A stretch of 64,000 bases of DNA from Cylicocyclus nassatus. Lineage: Eukaryota > Nematoda > Chromadorea > Rhabditida > Strongylidae. Where the stretch lies: assembly GCA_958299035.1 (NCBI GenBank), contig CATQJL010000316.1, positions 15,470,347-15,534,346 of the forward strand. Reading direction: 5' to 3'. A program made the translations under genes and the position numbers. Below the pieces are notes generated by a model. That model was not told the origin of the DNA. It saw only the letters and a list, made by a program, of their open reading frames with translations, and did no database searches. Below, one piece after another: positions 12,581-24,760 of this stretch (its first letter is position 1; every line of letters begins with the position of its first letter).

Positions 12581-12586
12581 TTTATA
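12581..12586 (-). promoter_or_regulatory. TATA box of C_tripleX copy A
   Basis: TATAAA on the minus strand, 43 nt upstream of the ATG at 12537, in the context GCGATATAAAGCGCTCCGG. The spacing implies a very short 5' UTR. The upstream 200 bp is CpG-rich with GAC/GTC trinucleotide runs. The element is identical in copy B. Confidence 0.6.
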
Positions 12587-12939
12587 TCGCTGCCGTCGCG
12601 TCCGTTCCGGTCCGGCTTCGATGTTGACGTGATCCTGGCGATACTTCAGGATAAAAGTCAACTTGTGAGTCGTTCGAAGTTTTTATTTGTTCGTGCGGTC
12701 GTCGTCGTCGTCATCGCCTTCATGACGGCGGCGACGTCGACATTGACGCGCGCGTCGCGTGTCGGACCTTGCGGCGCCTACTCTTTGGGAATTCCGCAGA
12801 AGAACCGGTCCTGCTGCGTCTATACTCCGCCATGATGTGTACTATGAAAAAGCGACCTGCACGACGTATTAAGCTACCCTAGTCTTGTCATTAATCTCCA
12901 ATAATCCGATAATCATATCAACAATTTCTAGAAGTGTTT

Positions 12940-14308
12940 TCACATAGGCCTCTCAGACTTTCTCGGATGAGTTTTCCTGGGTGTTAGGTAATCATAGATT
13001 TTACGATCAAGGATTTTGCGATCAAAGACCGAAAAACCGATGCAGTGGAAAAGTAGGAATCTAATAGATATTTCTATGAAAATCAATATCAAATACCTGT
13101 GACATTTTGCGTAATCAGTCCGCCAGCTTCTCTCAAAGAAGCATCTGAGCTGTGCATAACGCTGTGCCATACAGTCTTTTTCAAGTGCACACGGCACGCT
13201 CCTAAAGTTGATGTGCAGCTTTTTTCTAGAAAGTTTAATTTGAAAAATACCACTTCAAAAGCTCAACGGGGTTGGCATTATTTACCACATATGCTAGACC
13301 GGAGGCATAACACAGTCCTTTTTTCCAAGCGTCGGTATCCGTCGGAATGTATTTGTATAGATCTAAAACTGAATATCAAAATCATTTTAAGGGTAGATAT
13401 CTAATCAACAGTTTTGAATAATGCTCAATATCTGTTTTGTTTATGCGTTATGTTTTTCCACATAACATAATTGCAACCCATCGCAATTTACTAATCCTTG
13501 CTTCTAAATTTAAGAAGAACAATCAAATTGGTACCTTTTATTCTGAAAATGGGAGCAACAAAAGAAATCTAAGAGATTTTTAAACGGTAATCACACAGCC
13601 GCTAAATGCCATACGCGGTATTTACCATGCAGACGAGTTACAAACGCCTTGACTACATCAAATAAGCATGGACAACTTGAAAATTACATACCAGGGTGCG
13701 TGGTTGCATACGTGCTGTCTAGAGTTGGCAGGTGTAAGAGATAACCTGACTAGAATTTTGACATTGCAGTTGGCACGACGCTAATAATGAATTAAACATA
13801 CCATTTTACGATCAGTGATTAAGTCAGATTTTGGCCGGTCCTAAAGAGAAGTGAGTCTCGCAAAAAGTGTTCCAAAAGCTGCTTGATTCTGTTCCTCTAC
13901 TACATATACTTTTCTCGTAAAATAAATTACGAATATCCTCGGACCAGCGTATGGAGGTGTCCATGTAAAAAATAGAACCGAATTCTTTTAGCGCCATCTA
14001 AAGGGTTTGTTGTACAAACACAGATGAGAATTTCTAAAGAAGAATTATTTTTGAATCAAATTTACTGCTAATAATTGGCTTCCATCTGTACTCTTAAGCT
14101 TTCTGATGTAATGTGGATAAATCTCGAAGGGAAGCTTGAGCAGTTCTAAGAAGCATTTGCTCTTGATAAATATTTCTACATAAATAATGCTGTGATTACG
14201 TCGGCAAAATAAAGGGCATACCTTGATGTCGATTGCTGTCTCGTTCTCAAGCCCCAAATCATAGACGATAATTTTCTCCGTTTTCCAGAGTTTGCGAATG
14301 TTGGCCAG
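12940..14308 (-). CDS. DUF1647 family protein, gene 1 (5'-incomplete, probably decaying)
   Basis: Minus-strand exons: 14308-14222 (LANIRK..KIIVYDLGL), 14161-14066 (KCFLELLKLPFEIYPHYI), 13997-13802 ([14 protein letters not shown]), 13749-13692 (YLLHLPT..YATTHP), 13362-13251 (LYKYIPTD..ELLKW), 13201-13097 (CALEKDCMAQ..YAKCHR) and 13060-12940 (ends TPRKTHPRKSERPM, TGA). The order and motifs are those of nematode DUF1647 proteins, whose function is unknown. N-terminal exons were not found. Exon 14161-14066 is 3 nt shorter than in gene 2 and shifts frame inside the conserved EYRWKP motif, reading STDGSQ instead. Exon 13997-13802 as drawn holds a TGA and is not a multiple of three. The stop lies about 350 bp upstream of the TATA box of C_tripleX copy A on the same strand. 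Confidence 0.7.
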
Positions 14309-14309
14309 C

Positions 14310-15098
14310 TGTAAAATGAAAATCCCAAGTAAGCAAGACGAAAGATAATAATAGATAGAGGTGAGTAATTAATCGATGCAACGGAAAAACTGACAAGGAC
14401 AGCGCTACAACTTGACCAAGTTGGGGACAACTCTTATGCGAAGGGTTTTCAACTACGCATTTATTCTTCCTTATTCAGATAAATTCCGCTTATATCCTCT
14501 AGAAAATTAGAACATATACATATCAAAACAAAACGCAGTTTAGCACAGACTTTGTTTTAGAACATTTCATATTGCGGTGAATGTATTTGAACTTAGCGTT
14601 GCCTTGAACCACTGTATGCTTTCAATTTTTGAAAAGAACAATGGTTTTTGTTTTCGCTTGAAAACTGCATAAGTGCGGTGTTTATGAAACAAAAAATGAA
14701 CACAACATAGTTATTTACATCTTTGCAAAGCAAACGTTCAAAAACTGTATAGCGATTTCTACGATGCGATGTCAACATTGTATCCAAAGATTTGCTTTGG
14801 TTTAAGAGAAAGCCGTTATTGACCTGAAATTTGCCTCAAAACTAGACTCTAGAACAAAACTTTCATACTTATATTACGTCGTCCCATGATAAAAATCGCT
14901 TTTTGAACGAGACTTATAGGAGACTAGCGGGCTTTTCTGGTCCGCTTGGACTGGGATTCCTGCAATGTGACTATTTAGACCAGAACGACTAACACCCTCC
15001 TCCTATTTTCTTTCAATTATTTCTTCACCCTCTCCCATCTTCTCTCTTTCTTTTCCAAATCAGACTACAGCGCTTCTGAGCAGACGTGTCTTTTTTAC
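14310..15098. other. Unassigned intergenic
   Basis: No motif recognised. Missing N-terminal exons of the DUF1647 gene would be expected here, but none could be identified by eye. Confidence 0.3.
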
Positions 15099-15319
15099 TA
15101 CCCTAATTTCACGCGTACAAGGCGCGGGGGATTTTTTTCGAAAATCGACCAGCCCAAACACGGCAAAGGACTTCGCGAACAAAAAACTATATACAGCGGT
15201 GTATATTGTCTGAGAGTATCGTGCGGCATAAGTCTCGTTTTCCGAAACAAAACGAGGCGGCTGAGCGGCACGTTTGAAAAATCCAAAAAGGTGCGCCTTG
15301 TACGCGTGAAATTAGGGTA
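15099..15319. mobile_element. Tc1/mariner-type MITE (CCCTAATTTC TIR)
   Basis: Element 15101-15317 has 25-bp perfect inverted repeats starting CCCTAATTTCACGCGTACAA. It is flanked by TA at 15099-15100 and 15318-15319. The interior is about 165 bp and non-coding. Tc1/mariner affiliation rests on the TA target and TIR layout. Confidence 0.8.
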
Positions 15320-15842
15320 ATTGCTTTGCCTTGGAATCCCCCTCACCACGAAATGTGAATGAGTTTCACCACCAATCTCACATGATTATTTGGTTTTTGA
15401 AAATTTTTAAAAAGTCATTTCAAGTACTTACAGGTATGAAAAAGCCAATTGCAATTTTTACAATTTACGTAAGTAAACTTCAAGAATTTCGCGTCTCATT
15501 CTCGCGGCCTCTCCCCTCCCCTCGTATGCCACTCTGTTTGATAAGTTTTAAAACCCTTTTACCTGATGTAGGAAAACGCATCAATTAATCGATAGAAAAG
15601 CTCGCTTATAATGGCAAAATATAGTCTATAATGTGCACTGGGGTTATGAATACATGTGCAAAGTTTGGCACTCATTGGTTTACTCACAAAGGTTCCTACA
15701 AGTTTCGCTGTTTTCGAAGACTTTTGTAGTGATTTCATGGAGAAGTCTAACCGGGTAAGGAATCCTTAGTCGAAGTGGCCATATGGGAAATGATGCATAT
15801 GGGTAGACAGCTCTTTGAACGCTGATCGCAAATCTGTTTTTG
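15320..15842. other. Unassigned, partly repeat-derived
   Basis: No gene seen. The stretch at about 15740-15850 shares words (GAACGCTGAT, CAAATCTG, CGAAGTGGCC) with the degenerate inverted repeat at 3.9-4.3 kb. Confidence 0.3.
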
Positions 15843-16789
15843 TTATCAGGTTGATGCATAATTCCTGCACCAAAATAGGTACAGACCGCAATAATCTGGA
15901 ATAATCCTATATGCTGAATAGGATTCGATATCTTATTAGATAGAGCAAGCCTAGCTCTACAAGATATGCTTTAAGTTTTGCAGCAGCTAAGCGAAGATTG
16001 GAGCCAAAAACGAAAATGATTCAAGCGCCCCAAAAAACCAAGAAAATGGAAATCCATTCAGAAATCCTTCAAAATTCTAACTTGCTCATGCATTGTCATT
16101 TCGTATAAGACATTCCTCTAATCAGTTGCTGTATTTTTCCCTCAGCTAGAAATTGAAAAAACGAGGTTTTTCATGTTTTTCCAACAATGCTGAGATGTTC
16201 TAGCACTGACAGTCGTGTACTACAGGACCTTAGAGGCATGAATGTGGATTTTCAGCTTTTTACAGCAGTTGGTGTACGAAGAATATGGAATTTCAAGCAA
16301 CTAGGCAAGAAAAGTTCGGATAAGGAGAGCTAGATTCGATTTTTCCCGTAAACGTTCTTCTAAAAGAGTGAAAATGTAACGTTTTACTGCTAATGGCATA
16401 TACTATACAACTGTTAGTGCAGAAACATCTCAGCACTAAGTTGGCAGAAACAGGAAAACTTCGTTTTCTCAATTTCTAGCTGAGAGGAAAATACAGTAAC
16501 TGCATAGAGAGATGTCTTATGCGAAATGACAAAAATGCATGAGCAAGTCAGAAATTTTGAAGAATTTCTCTGAATAAACTTTCATTTCCTTGGTTTTTTG
16601 GGGCGCTTAGATCATTTTCGTTTTTGGCTCCAATCTTCGCTTAGCTGCTGCAGAACTCAAAGCAAATCTTCTAAAGCTAAGTTTGCTCTATCTAATGATA
16701 TATCAAATCCTATTTGGCATATAGGATTATTCCGGATTATTGCGGTCTGTACCTACTTTGGTGCAGGAATTATGCATCAACCTAATATT
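15843..16789. mobile_element. Palindromic mariner-type MITE (GGTTGATGCATAATTCC)
   Basis: The left arm begins AGGTTGATGCATAATTCC at about 15847. The right arm ends with the reverse complement, GAATTATGCATCAACCTAAT, at about 16786. Arms match across most of the element (for example CAATAATC..GATTATTG and the GGGGCGCTT-type core), giving one long hairpin of about 0.94 kb. It contains the internal motif GATAGAGC..GCTCTAC shared with other elements here. Confidence 0.75.
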
Positions 16790-19645
16790 TGCGGAGCGTT
16801 TCTGCAAAAGAAGTCATAAGTTTGTTTTTCCCAAAAACGGCCTTCCCTCTATCAAAGCACGGCGAGGCATTTCCGTTGTAGCAGGTGGATAGTAGCGAGT
16901 GGCTGCTGTGCTGTTGTCGTCCAGCAATTTTGCATTTTTCCAGAAGTACTGCCCTTGAAAATTGCCACGAACAGTCTATAATGAATTTTGCCACAAGTCG
17001 TCCTATGTTATAATTGCTTTATTGCTGAGGAGTTTCTTGTTACAGCTATCACAGATATACAAGAACTTTAAACAATATTACTTCTTCCATCGTTCGGCTG
17101 TCTTACAACAGTCGTCAATTCAATTGCAAGCAGTGTTACGGACGTCACATATTTGGCGCGTACTTCATCGGGTAGCGGGCTGCCCTGCGCTAAAAATATT
17201 TTGTTTAGTGTATAAAAGATAAAAACAGTGGGATGGCCAAAGTAGTCGGCGCTTTCAAATCTTGTTAGTAATTAAACAAACATAGTTTGCAAGTTCTTTG
17301 AGAACGAGTGCTGACGCCCCTATACGCGATTCTGATTCTAGAGGTTTCTGAACTGTTGAAATCACATAGCTTACAAATTCCTAAAAGATTATTTTACTCA
17401 CAATTTGCATGATTATTTCATGATTAGACATGTATGCGATACTATACCGTGTTCTTGTCAGTCACTTGCAAAGTTTGTAACGCGGACTAATCACTGCTGT
17501 TATTAGTCGAATGTGCATTTTTTATTCAGTGGCTTGACACACCTTAACTGTAGCACAGCTGGGGATGCCATTATGATTCAAAGCTTAGCTTTTGCTTTAA
17601 TCAGTACTGTTAGCTTCTAACTAATCAGTGCTGTTTGCAAGAGCTTGCTCTACTCCATGTAACTTGTCTGCAGCATTCACGTTTTGGAGTTTTACTTCTA
17701 TAGGTATATGGTATATATATGAACTCCACCTTCAAGAAAAGATCGTTCGAAAAATGCAGAGATTTACATACAGTCTTATACCACCATTCCACAAGCATAT
17801 GTAAAGCAATATGAGATTTAGTAAAGGAGAGCTGGAATTAGAAAGCTCACTTAGGGTCGCTAACCTCCTTGTTCCTTCTTTCTGAAAGAAAGTTCAGTTG
17901 AAAACGCGCCTGGGACGCGACTGTCAACTGATATAGAATGAAGAACACAACAACATATCTACTCAAGAGCAATCGTTCAGAACTAATGACAACTGTAAAA
18001 GGGTGCCTGCTTTGTTCGATTCCTTTATCCTTTTCACAGCTTTGCATGTTTGGGACTTGTCTTTGCTCCTTCATGGCTGCCTTAAGGAGCCTGCTCTTGT
18101 ACACTTTTTTCCGACACACCTTCTTGTTTTGCTGTTGTCATGAAGAAGAATAAACAGTGCTTTCGAAGAATTTTCCATGATAACAAATGGTTTCTGTCTC
18201 TTAGTAAGATTAATCTTATTTTGGTACCCCTCACGGATGACCGTTAATCTCCATTAGCCTGAGATTATGTGCTTGCTAAACAAGCAAAAGATCAAGAGGA
18301 GGGAAGTACAATAGAATAACGCTAGGATCGTCACCATTTGCGGCAATGGGCGTACTCTACTTCTTATTAGCATACCAACAGCATAACGTCATAGCTTGGC
18401 AACAAAGCCCTCAGTTTTACCTCACGCATATTTTTTGCATACCATTTTTTGTGTTTTAACATCGTTTGCTACTGAAACTGACAATTTTTGCATTCACAGT
18501 TGAACGGCGTTTCGTAATGCTGTGTTATTCTTTTGGCTTTGATTTTAGGTAAGCTTGGAAAAAAGATTGACTATTTTCGCGCATGAATCTTTTTGGTAAG
18601 TGACTTGTGCAGAGAGATTATTCTAGTAAACTCTTTGTCACGAATTCCGCTCTCTCCCCAGAACTGATGGGAGGAATTCGCCTATATACCGCTTCTTCTA
18701 TTCCCGATTATCTATATTAAATAGTCAGAGATTGCTTTTGTTGGCAAGCAGGGGTATGGGACAAACTCTATTGAACATCTACTCTTATAACATCAAGAAT
18801 ATGATAGTATTTGATTTTATATACTCACGTAGTCAGTACAAGCTTAATTCTCACCCTTTTTCAAAAACTATTTGAATAAAGCTGGCTGGACAGGAGTGAC
18901 TTATTGGATGTTCGTTGTTTTGTTTTTGTTTTTGCTATTTATGTCCTGAGTATACTTTCATTAATTGTTGTGGATGTGGCACGTCTTGTGGTTATCAATA
19001 AATAAATGAATAAAAATAGCAAAGAAAGATTTTATAATCTCTTTCCTCTAGGCTTTTTTATAGCAATCAAAAGTTATCATTAGCGACGCAATCTGTTCCG
19101 ATCCCCTAGGCGAAGTTGATGTTGTTTATGCTTGCCTTTGTAGTTCTTTTTAAATGTTCTTGCTTGTTATACTTAATTTTCATCATTCTTAGGGAAGAAG
19201 AGGACGGAGATATGGAGTAGGAAGGAAGGGAAAAGGGGTGAGCAAGGGATAGTGGGAGTGGAAGGGGAAATGTCAGACTGGTAGGTTACAGGCTCCGACA
19301 TGGAGTGCGCGTTTGGCGCATGGAGTAGAAAGTAGTAAGAGCTTTATATTTTTGTCTACGCTGATACAGTTCAAAGTCAATTTGAAGCTAGGTAAAGGAA
19401 ACCGTAGAGAATATTGTGGGCGATGCATCTTGCTGATTGATCCAATCTCCGATCCCCAGTAAATCGCATTAGAGGCAGCGTTCGCTTGCGTGGATGCTCT
19501 CAACGCCATCAGATGCAGCAGTAAATAGCCCTTTCTACTATTCTCTTCCTCAAACAAATGCTTGCAGCAACAACAAAGGAGAGGATTTCTTGTAACAATT
19601 ACTCCGAAAATGAGGGAAAAATAAAAAGAACATATGCAGCAATCT
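16790..19645. other. Long stretch without recognisable genes
   Basis: Six-frame reading gives only short frames (all under 100 codons) with no family resemblance that I can name. Composition is AT-rich throughout, with no tandem array or TIR pair obvious to the eye. Short exons of an unrecognised gene cannot be excluded. Confidence 0.3.
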
Positions 19646-20492
19646 ATTAGGGTGATCTAAAAGTAATGGGGCACCTTGATTTTTTTTAACATTCTTCAAG
19701 ATCTCTTTCTGATTAGTTACGAACAACCAGTAATTTGAACGCTTTTGTATGAAGTGATTTTTGCAGGTTATCTTGACAGCACCCTGCAGCACCTCACCGA
19801 CATTTCTTCGAGCGGCGCTTCAAAGAAGTCAGACAGACTCTTTTGGACGCCATCCGGATTTGTACTGCTGCATCTGAAAGTCCCTCGACATGTGGCATAC
19901 CATTCGAAAGAGCTTTCCAAGCTCTTTCTTATGATTACTTGAGTATTCAAAAATTGCACATTATTTTATACAAAAAAGGCACTTTATTCGAAAAAGTGCG
20001 GTGTTTGGCGCAGATTTTCAGGCTAAAATTCATGTTTTGGGACACAACCTTTTATATATGGACAGAGCTTAAAAAGCACTATCAAAAAGCAACTGCTAAG
20101 TTTTGGCTTATTTGATTACCTTGATGAAAGAATAAGTAATATGTCTCCTGATACCCGATGCTATATCTTCGGTTCTAAAGCCTTGGGACCACCGAGCTAT
20201 TGTGGATTTGGTGACAGTCCCCCCACCCATTGCTGCGCACGTATCTCTGGTAGGCTCACTTGTCTTATTGCGGCGGTGCTGCTCAAAGTTCAAAATTAGT
20301 TGAAGTGATGACCTTTGATTTTGACCGCTTATAAAATTAATGCAATGTGACAGTGCCCATCTGTGGAACTCGATCAGAAGGTTTTGTTATGTACTAACAT
20401 CTGCCAAAACTTGGACTTCCAATTAGCTTTGTTCCTTGAGAAAACTACATTTATTCTCTAGGTGTCCCATTACTTTTGGATCACCCTAATAG
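19646..20492 (-). mobile_element. Mariner-like element with transposase remnant
   Basis: Ends read TTAGGGTGATCTAAAAGTAATG and its inverted partner at 20470-20490, about 845 bp in total. It is not fully palindromic. On the minus strand, 20293-20108 encodes a stretch with GGGTVTKSTIARWSQGFR. This matches the helix-turn-helix region near the N-terminus of mariner transposases (GEGTVSKSTVxRWFxxF in the family). Minus-strand sequence at 19850-19770 (SLSDFFEAPLEEM) resembles the C-terminus. The middle, including the catalytic D,D34D region, is missing or unrecognisable, so it is an internally deleted copy. Confidence 0.65.
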
Positions 20493-20904
20493 TATGTAGA
20501 AAGTATTTTGTATTCGGACAGTTTGAAGTAACAATACGCAAACGTTCTCAAATCGATTCAATATATTATTTTATAATCGCGGTTCGTATTTCAGATAGTC
20601 GGTCATCAACGCACTTTTAGCAAATTCTCACAATTACAACTCACAAGATTACGTTGTGAGCGAAGGAGACGCACAGGCGTACACAGGGGTAAATGACTCG
20701 GAAGACTTTGCTTGCGGGTGAATACTCAAAAGTAAAGGATTAATATATTGCACTAGTAGCGATACCAAAGCCACACCTATGAGCCCCTCACTACTTGCTT
20801 TTCTATTTTTATTTACATTGTAATTTGGGTCGCGGGTAAACAGGTGCTTTTGACATCGATAAGGCAAATGCGTTTTTAGTTGTTAAGCTGTTACATATCT
20901 TAAT

Positions 20905-21183
20905 GGTTCCTTCATCTACGCCGCATGACGCAGCAGCCTGCCGCAGTACGTCGCAGCACGCCGCGTCCTGCGGCGTCCGCTGAGTTGCAGTGAAAATATA
21001 AGCTCGCTCGCTGCGAAGTAACACTCTCTGAGAACACGAACGTGCTGCAAATATAGATATACATCCATAGGCGAAGCTGTGCTGCCATAAGCACATGATT
21101 TCACTGCGACTGCATCGGCGCACGCCGCAGGAAGCGGCGTGCTGCGACAGGCTGCTGCGTCCTGTGGCATAGTTTGAAGGAAC
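20905..21183. mobile_element. GC-cored MITE, GGTTCCTTCA family (copy 1)
   Basis: Inverted ends GGTTCCTTCA..CTACGCCGCATGACGCAGCAG and CTGCTGCGTCCTGTGGCATAG..TGAAGGAAC surround a GC-rich, CG-dinucleotide-rich core of about 280 bp. The core holds several internal palindromes. The homologous site near 7205 in copy A lacks it. A second member lies at 47015-47289, and a single end lies near 24090. Confidence 0.7.
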
Positions 21184-21467
21184 TCTAAGTGGAGCTCATA
21201 TTGAATAAATGCTTTTCTAATCGTTTTGTAATCTACCTTTATTCTTTTACACCTAAGCGAATCAGCCAGAATAAAACTGATTCTTTCTCTTCAATTGCTT
21301 TCTCTCGTAATCTGGCAAAATAAGCCGAAAAGATCAGCGGGTACTTTAGTCGATGTTTTCTTAGTTGAAACCATCAGAAAATTGGAGAAGGCGCGTTTCT
21401 TGTTTGCAAGGAAACGATGCTCTAGTACGGAGAACTTGCAAAAGTTACGAAACTTGACGACTAATTA

Positions 21468-23280
21468 TATTAGGTTGGTGCAAAAGTTTTGTCAATTTCT
21501 TCAATCTATCGGCAAACACGCTAGAATGAACATAAACAAATACTTCAAAATGTATCCGATGCGGAATTTTTTATTCTTTCCAGCTGCTAAACTAGTATTG
21601 TGTAAAGTTGCGAGAGTGACGAGATATTTGCTGGAAATTACAGCCATTAGATTTTACCATGTCCAAATTTGTTAATTTTCAGAATTTTCGTATGAGACTT
21701 TCCGAGGAGCCCTAATAACCGGCAGATAAGGCAACCCTTTTGCCAACAGAAGCAATTTTTTGTAACCTTGCAGCTTGTCTTTTAAAATTTCTACGATTTA
21801 TTTTTTGAAGTGACCAAATTTTCGATTCAGCCTATTTTAAGCTCGTAGAACATAAAATGTTAAGCATTTCAGTCACCAATCGACTATTTTGCAACTTTTT
21901 CTCCTCGTTCTAACACTTGTCTTTTTTGCCAAATCAGGCGAAATACGTGGGGGAAAATCGCAGTATTTCTCAATTTCAGAAGTGCGCACTGACGTGACCT
22001 ATGTTCGAAAATGTTCATAATTTGAAGCGAAAATCGCTCATTCACTTTGTAATGGTAGCGGTAGTATTAGGTTGTCCCAAAAGTAAATCGTATTTTTGCA
22101 TAAATTAAACTGTTCTTGTTTTTCTGGCAGGCTTGGGGGACCATTCGATAGGGCGAAGCAAGCTCTACAAAATGACCGCCAAAGAACCGTCTGAGTCGCT
22201 ATCCAGGTGAAATGATACAAAAATCAAAAATTTTCAGCTACCCTAAAAATCGGATCTCCTTCCAGAAAATTCCTGCGGACTTCCAACGTGGTCCTTATAT
22301 AGTAGACACATAGTAGTATCGAAAAGTGATTTTGGTTGATTTCTTCCGGAGTTCAAAATTGAGAAACGAAGGGGGTCCCAAAATGCCACTTTTTCGGGTT
22401 TTTAATGTAAAACTTGGTATTTCTCGAACATAAGAGCACATAAAGGGGTAAGGTTTTGAAATTGTACTTAGTAAGGCTTGTGGTATACAATCACATATGT
22501 GGGAGGAGCTGGGGGCGGAGTTTGCCATTTTTGGACAATTTTTGTTTCTCGCTTTCTATGCTCGGAAAAAATACGGCAAAAGCTTATTTGAGTACTACTA
22601 TGTGTCTGCTATATAACGACCAAGTTGGGGGTCCGTAAGGTTTTTCCTCGCGAAAATCCAATTTTCAGGTGAAAATTTTTTTTCGATTTTGGCTTCAAAC
22701 TTTGCATGGAAAGCGACTTGAGCGGACTCTTGGTGGTCATTTTGCAGAGCTTGTCTCGCTCTATCGAATGGTGCCCCAATTCTGCCAGAAAAACAAAAAA
22801 AAAAGTTTGATTTATTCAAAAATACGGTTTACTTTTGGGACAACCTAATAATAATTGAGTGTTGAAACCTGAGTATTCTGTAGTTTTGCAGTTTTGGTGC
22901 AACAACAGTTTATGCGATTTTTCCAAAACACAAGACTTTTAGAAAATTATTTAGCAAAAATCCGAAAAAGCAGTTGAAAAAAAGGAAAAAAATTGCATAA
23001 GTTGGCAAAAAGTTTGCCCTATCTGCTGGTTACTAGTGCTCCTCCGAAAGTCTCATACAAAAGTTTTGATAGTTACTGAAAGCTGGACTTGGTAAAAACG
23101 AATGGTTGCAATTTCCAGCGAATATCTCATCACTCTTTCAACAAAACACAATGGGAGATTGGCAACTGAAGAGAGGAAGAAATTCAGCATCGGATCCATT
23201 TTGAAGTGTTAGTTTATCTTCATTCTAACGTATTTGCCGATGGATTGAAAAACTGACAAAACTTTTGCACCGACCTAATA
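21468..23280. mobile_element. Mariner-type element carrying a nested element
   Basis: Outer element 21470-23278 begins TTAGGTTGGTGCAAAAGTTTT and ends with the inverted equivalent AAACTTTTGCACCGACCTAA. TA is duplicated outside. TTAGGTTGGTGCAAAAG is the classic mariner terminal sequence. The arms match inwards, for example CGGCAAACACG with CGTATTTGCCG. Homologous sequence near 6930 and 48110 is uninterrupted and supplies the empty site. A second palindromic element is nested at 22067-22848. No intact transposase frame is visible. Confidence 0.8.
22065..22850. mobile_element. Nested palindromic MITE (TTAGGTTGTCCCAAAAGTAAA)
   Basis: Element 22067-22848 has inverted ends TTAGGTTGTCCCAAAAGT and ACTTTTGGGACAACCTAA with flanking TA. 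The two halves are largely complementary. Each arm carries the shared internal motif (ATTCGATAGGGCGAAGCAAG near 22142, CTCGCTCTATCGAAT near 22755). It sits inside the mariner-type element 21470-23278. Confidence 0.8.
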
Positions 23281-24515
23281 TTACGATAACGATAAAAATA
23301 ATTAAAAATAAAGGTTTGAAAACATCGTTTAGCTGTTCTCAACAGGAGTCTTCGCGGTTTGCTCAATGAGCTGCTATAATTTCGTGAATTTGAATCAATA
23401 AAGAGGTACAAAAGTCTGGACGTGTGCGAGCGGCCTACAACCTAGAATGCACTTGAGACACACGCATTGCCTACTTTATTTATTTCATCCGCTCTCATAA
23501 AAAAATGGCCAAGTGCACTTCAATTCAAAGAGGAAGTGGATTACTGCGGCCGCGTTGCCCAAGCTGCTTGCATTGCTAATGTCAACGTTGAGTTTGCAAA
23601 ACACAGTGATATCGTAGAAACAAGCTTTGCAGATTAATTGTTTGTTTTTCTTCATAAACGTACGTCCAACTTCTCCGTCACTACTCAAACTTGATTCCAT
23701 TCACAATAATTGGTTTGGACATACCATATAAGGAGCACCAGCACTGAAGTGTCGAAATCGTGTAAATAGAATAGAGTAGAATAGAAGGACTAGCAGCAAT
23801 ATATCTCGTCTTTCATGATACTGAGAGATCATGCTTTTGATTGCTTACTGAAGTATAACTTCGATGAGCGCTTCGTTTCGTGCATTCACACCAACGCAGG
23901 GGAGGGGGGGGGGGGGCTTTTTGGAGCATTTAAAGCCTTACAGCATGCTGCGGCTCTCGGTATTCGCAACTCACAGCATGCCTGTCCTTTATCCTCTCTA
24001 ATTATTTGAGCTTTTAACGTCGTTTCTTTCTTGATTTTCATTTAGGCAGCTACACACTCTCATTCACGCAAGAGCATTGCTCGGTACAAAGGGTTCCTTC
24101 ATACTACGCAATAATCTGTTTTCTTCAAAGCTGCAGTGGTGGATATCGTAGCTACAACTTGGAATGCGTGTTTTCTTCAGTGTTTTATAATGATTTGCCA
24201 TTTTTCTTGGCAGCGACTACTGCATTGGCTGTATCAGCATTCCTACATCAAGGACACGTGTAGGTGTGCCATAATAAACAAAATGGTTTTATTTGAGGAA
24301 AAGGCGTAGCCATCGCTGCTCATGAAGAAAGCCACCTTCCCCCCTTAACAATAGCCGGGTCGATAGTTTGCGATTCTGAAAATGTTTTTATGGTAGGTGA
24401 GAAGGAAAAGGAATGCAATAACTGGCCCAAAACTCTTTTTGCTGCTCTTTCACTATCCATCAAAGCAGAACTTGTAGGATGCTCGACCGAGACATTCCGG
24501 CTGCTTCGAGACTGC

Positions 24516-24760
24516 TCGACCGAGACATTATATGAATAAAAATTTACTTTATCGTTTTTATTTATTTATTTATTTATTTGAAATACAACAAAGGTGTGCC
24601 AAAACTGAAAAAAACACAATACCATTTGAACACGTATAAACAGTCTGGCTAGACAGAAAAGAGATTTTGTTGATTTTTGGAAAATCTTGAGCTACGAGGT
24701 TGGGAGTTGGTACAGGGGGGGGGGGGGGGTAAATGAGGATGTTGATTAAAACTGGAATCT
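24516..24760. repeat. AT-rich junction: (TTTA)n tract, poly-G and dispersed repeat
   Basis: A (TTTA)n tract at about 24556-24582, followed by TTGAAATACAACAAAGGTGTGCC, looks like the reversed 3' tail of a CR1-type LINE. A copy of the ATCGAT/CTTGAGCTACGAGGTTGGGAG dispersed repeat with a long poly-G run (about 24715-24730) follows. Confidence 0.45.

Larger units (their letters stand above)
5565..13010. repeat. Segmental duplication block, copy A
   Basis: This stretch is the reference copy of a block found again, in pieces, elsewhere in the window. Positions 5565-7460 recur inverted at about 24515-20650 and directly at 44213-44400 and 46960-48399. Positions 7200-8650 recur directly at 34006-34907, 35546-36830 and 49376-51500. 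Positions 8600-13010 recur inverted at 30235-25821 and, up to about 12384, directly at 36830-40554. Outside the C_tripleX gene the block shows no other gene that I can support. Confidence 0.75.
20650..24515. repeat. Segmental duplication block B-left (inverted copy of 7460-5565)
   Basis: Reading upward, this is the reverse complement of copy A from 7460 down to 5565, interrupted by two insertions (20905-21183 and 21470-23278). Examples are the GTGAGCGAAGGAGACG words near 20656 and the CATAAACGTACGTCC words near 23660. It contains no gene that I can support. Confidence 0.75.
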
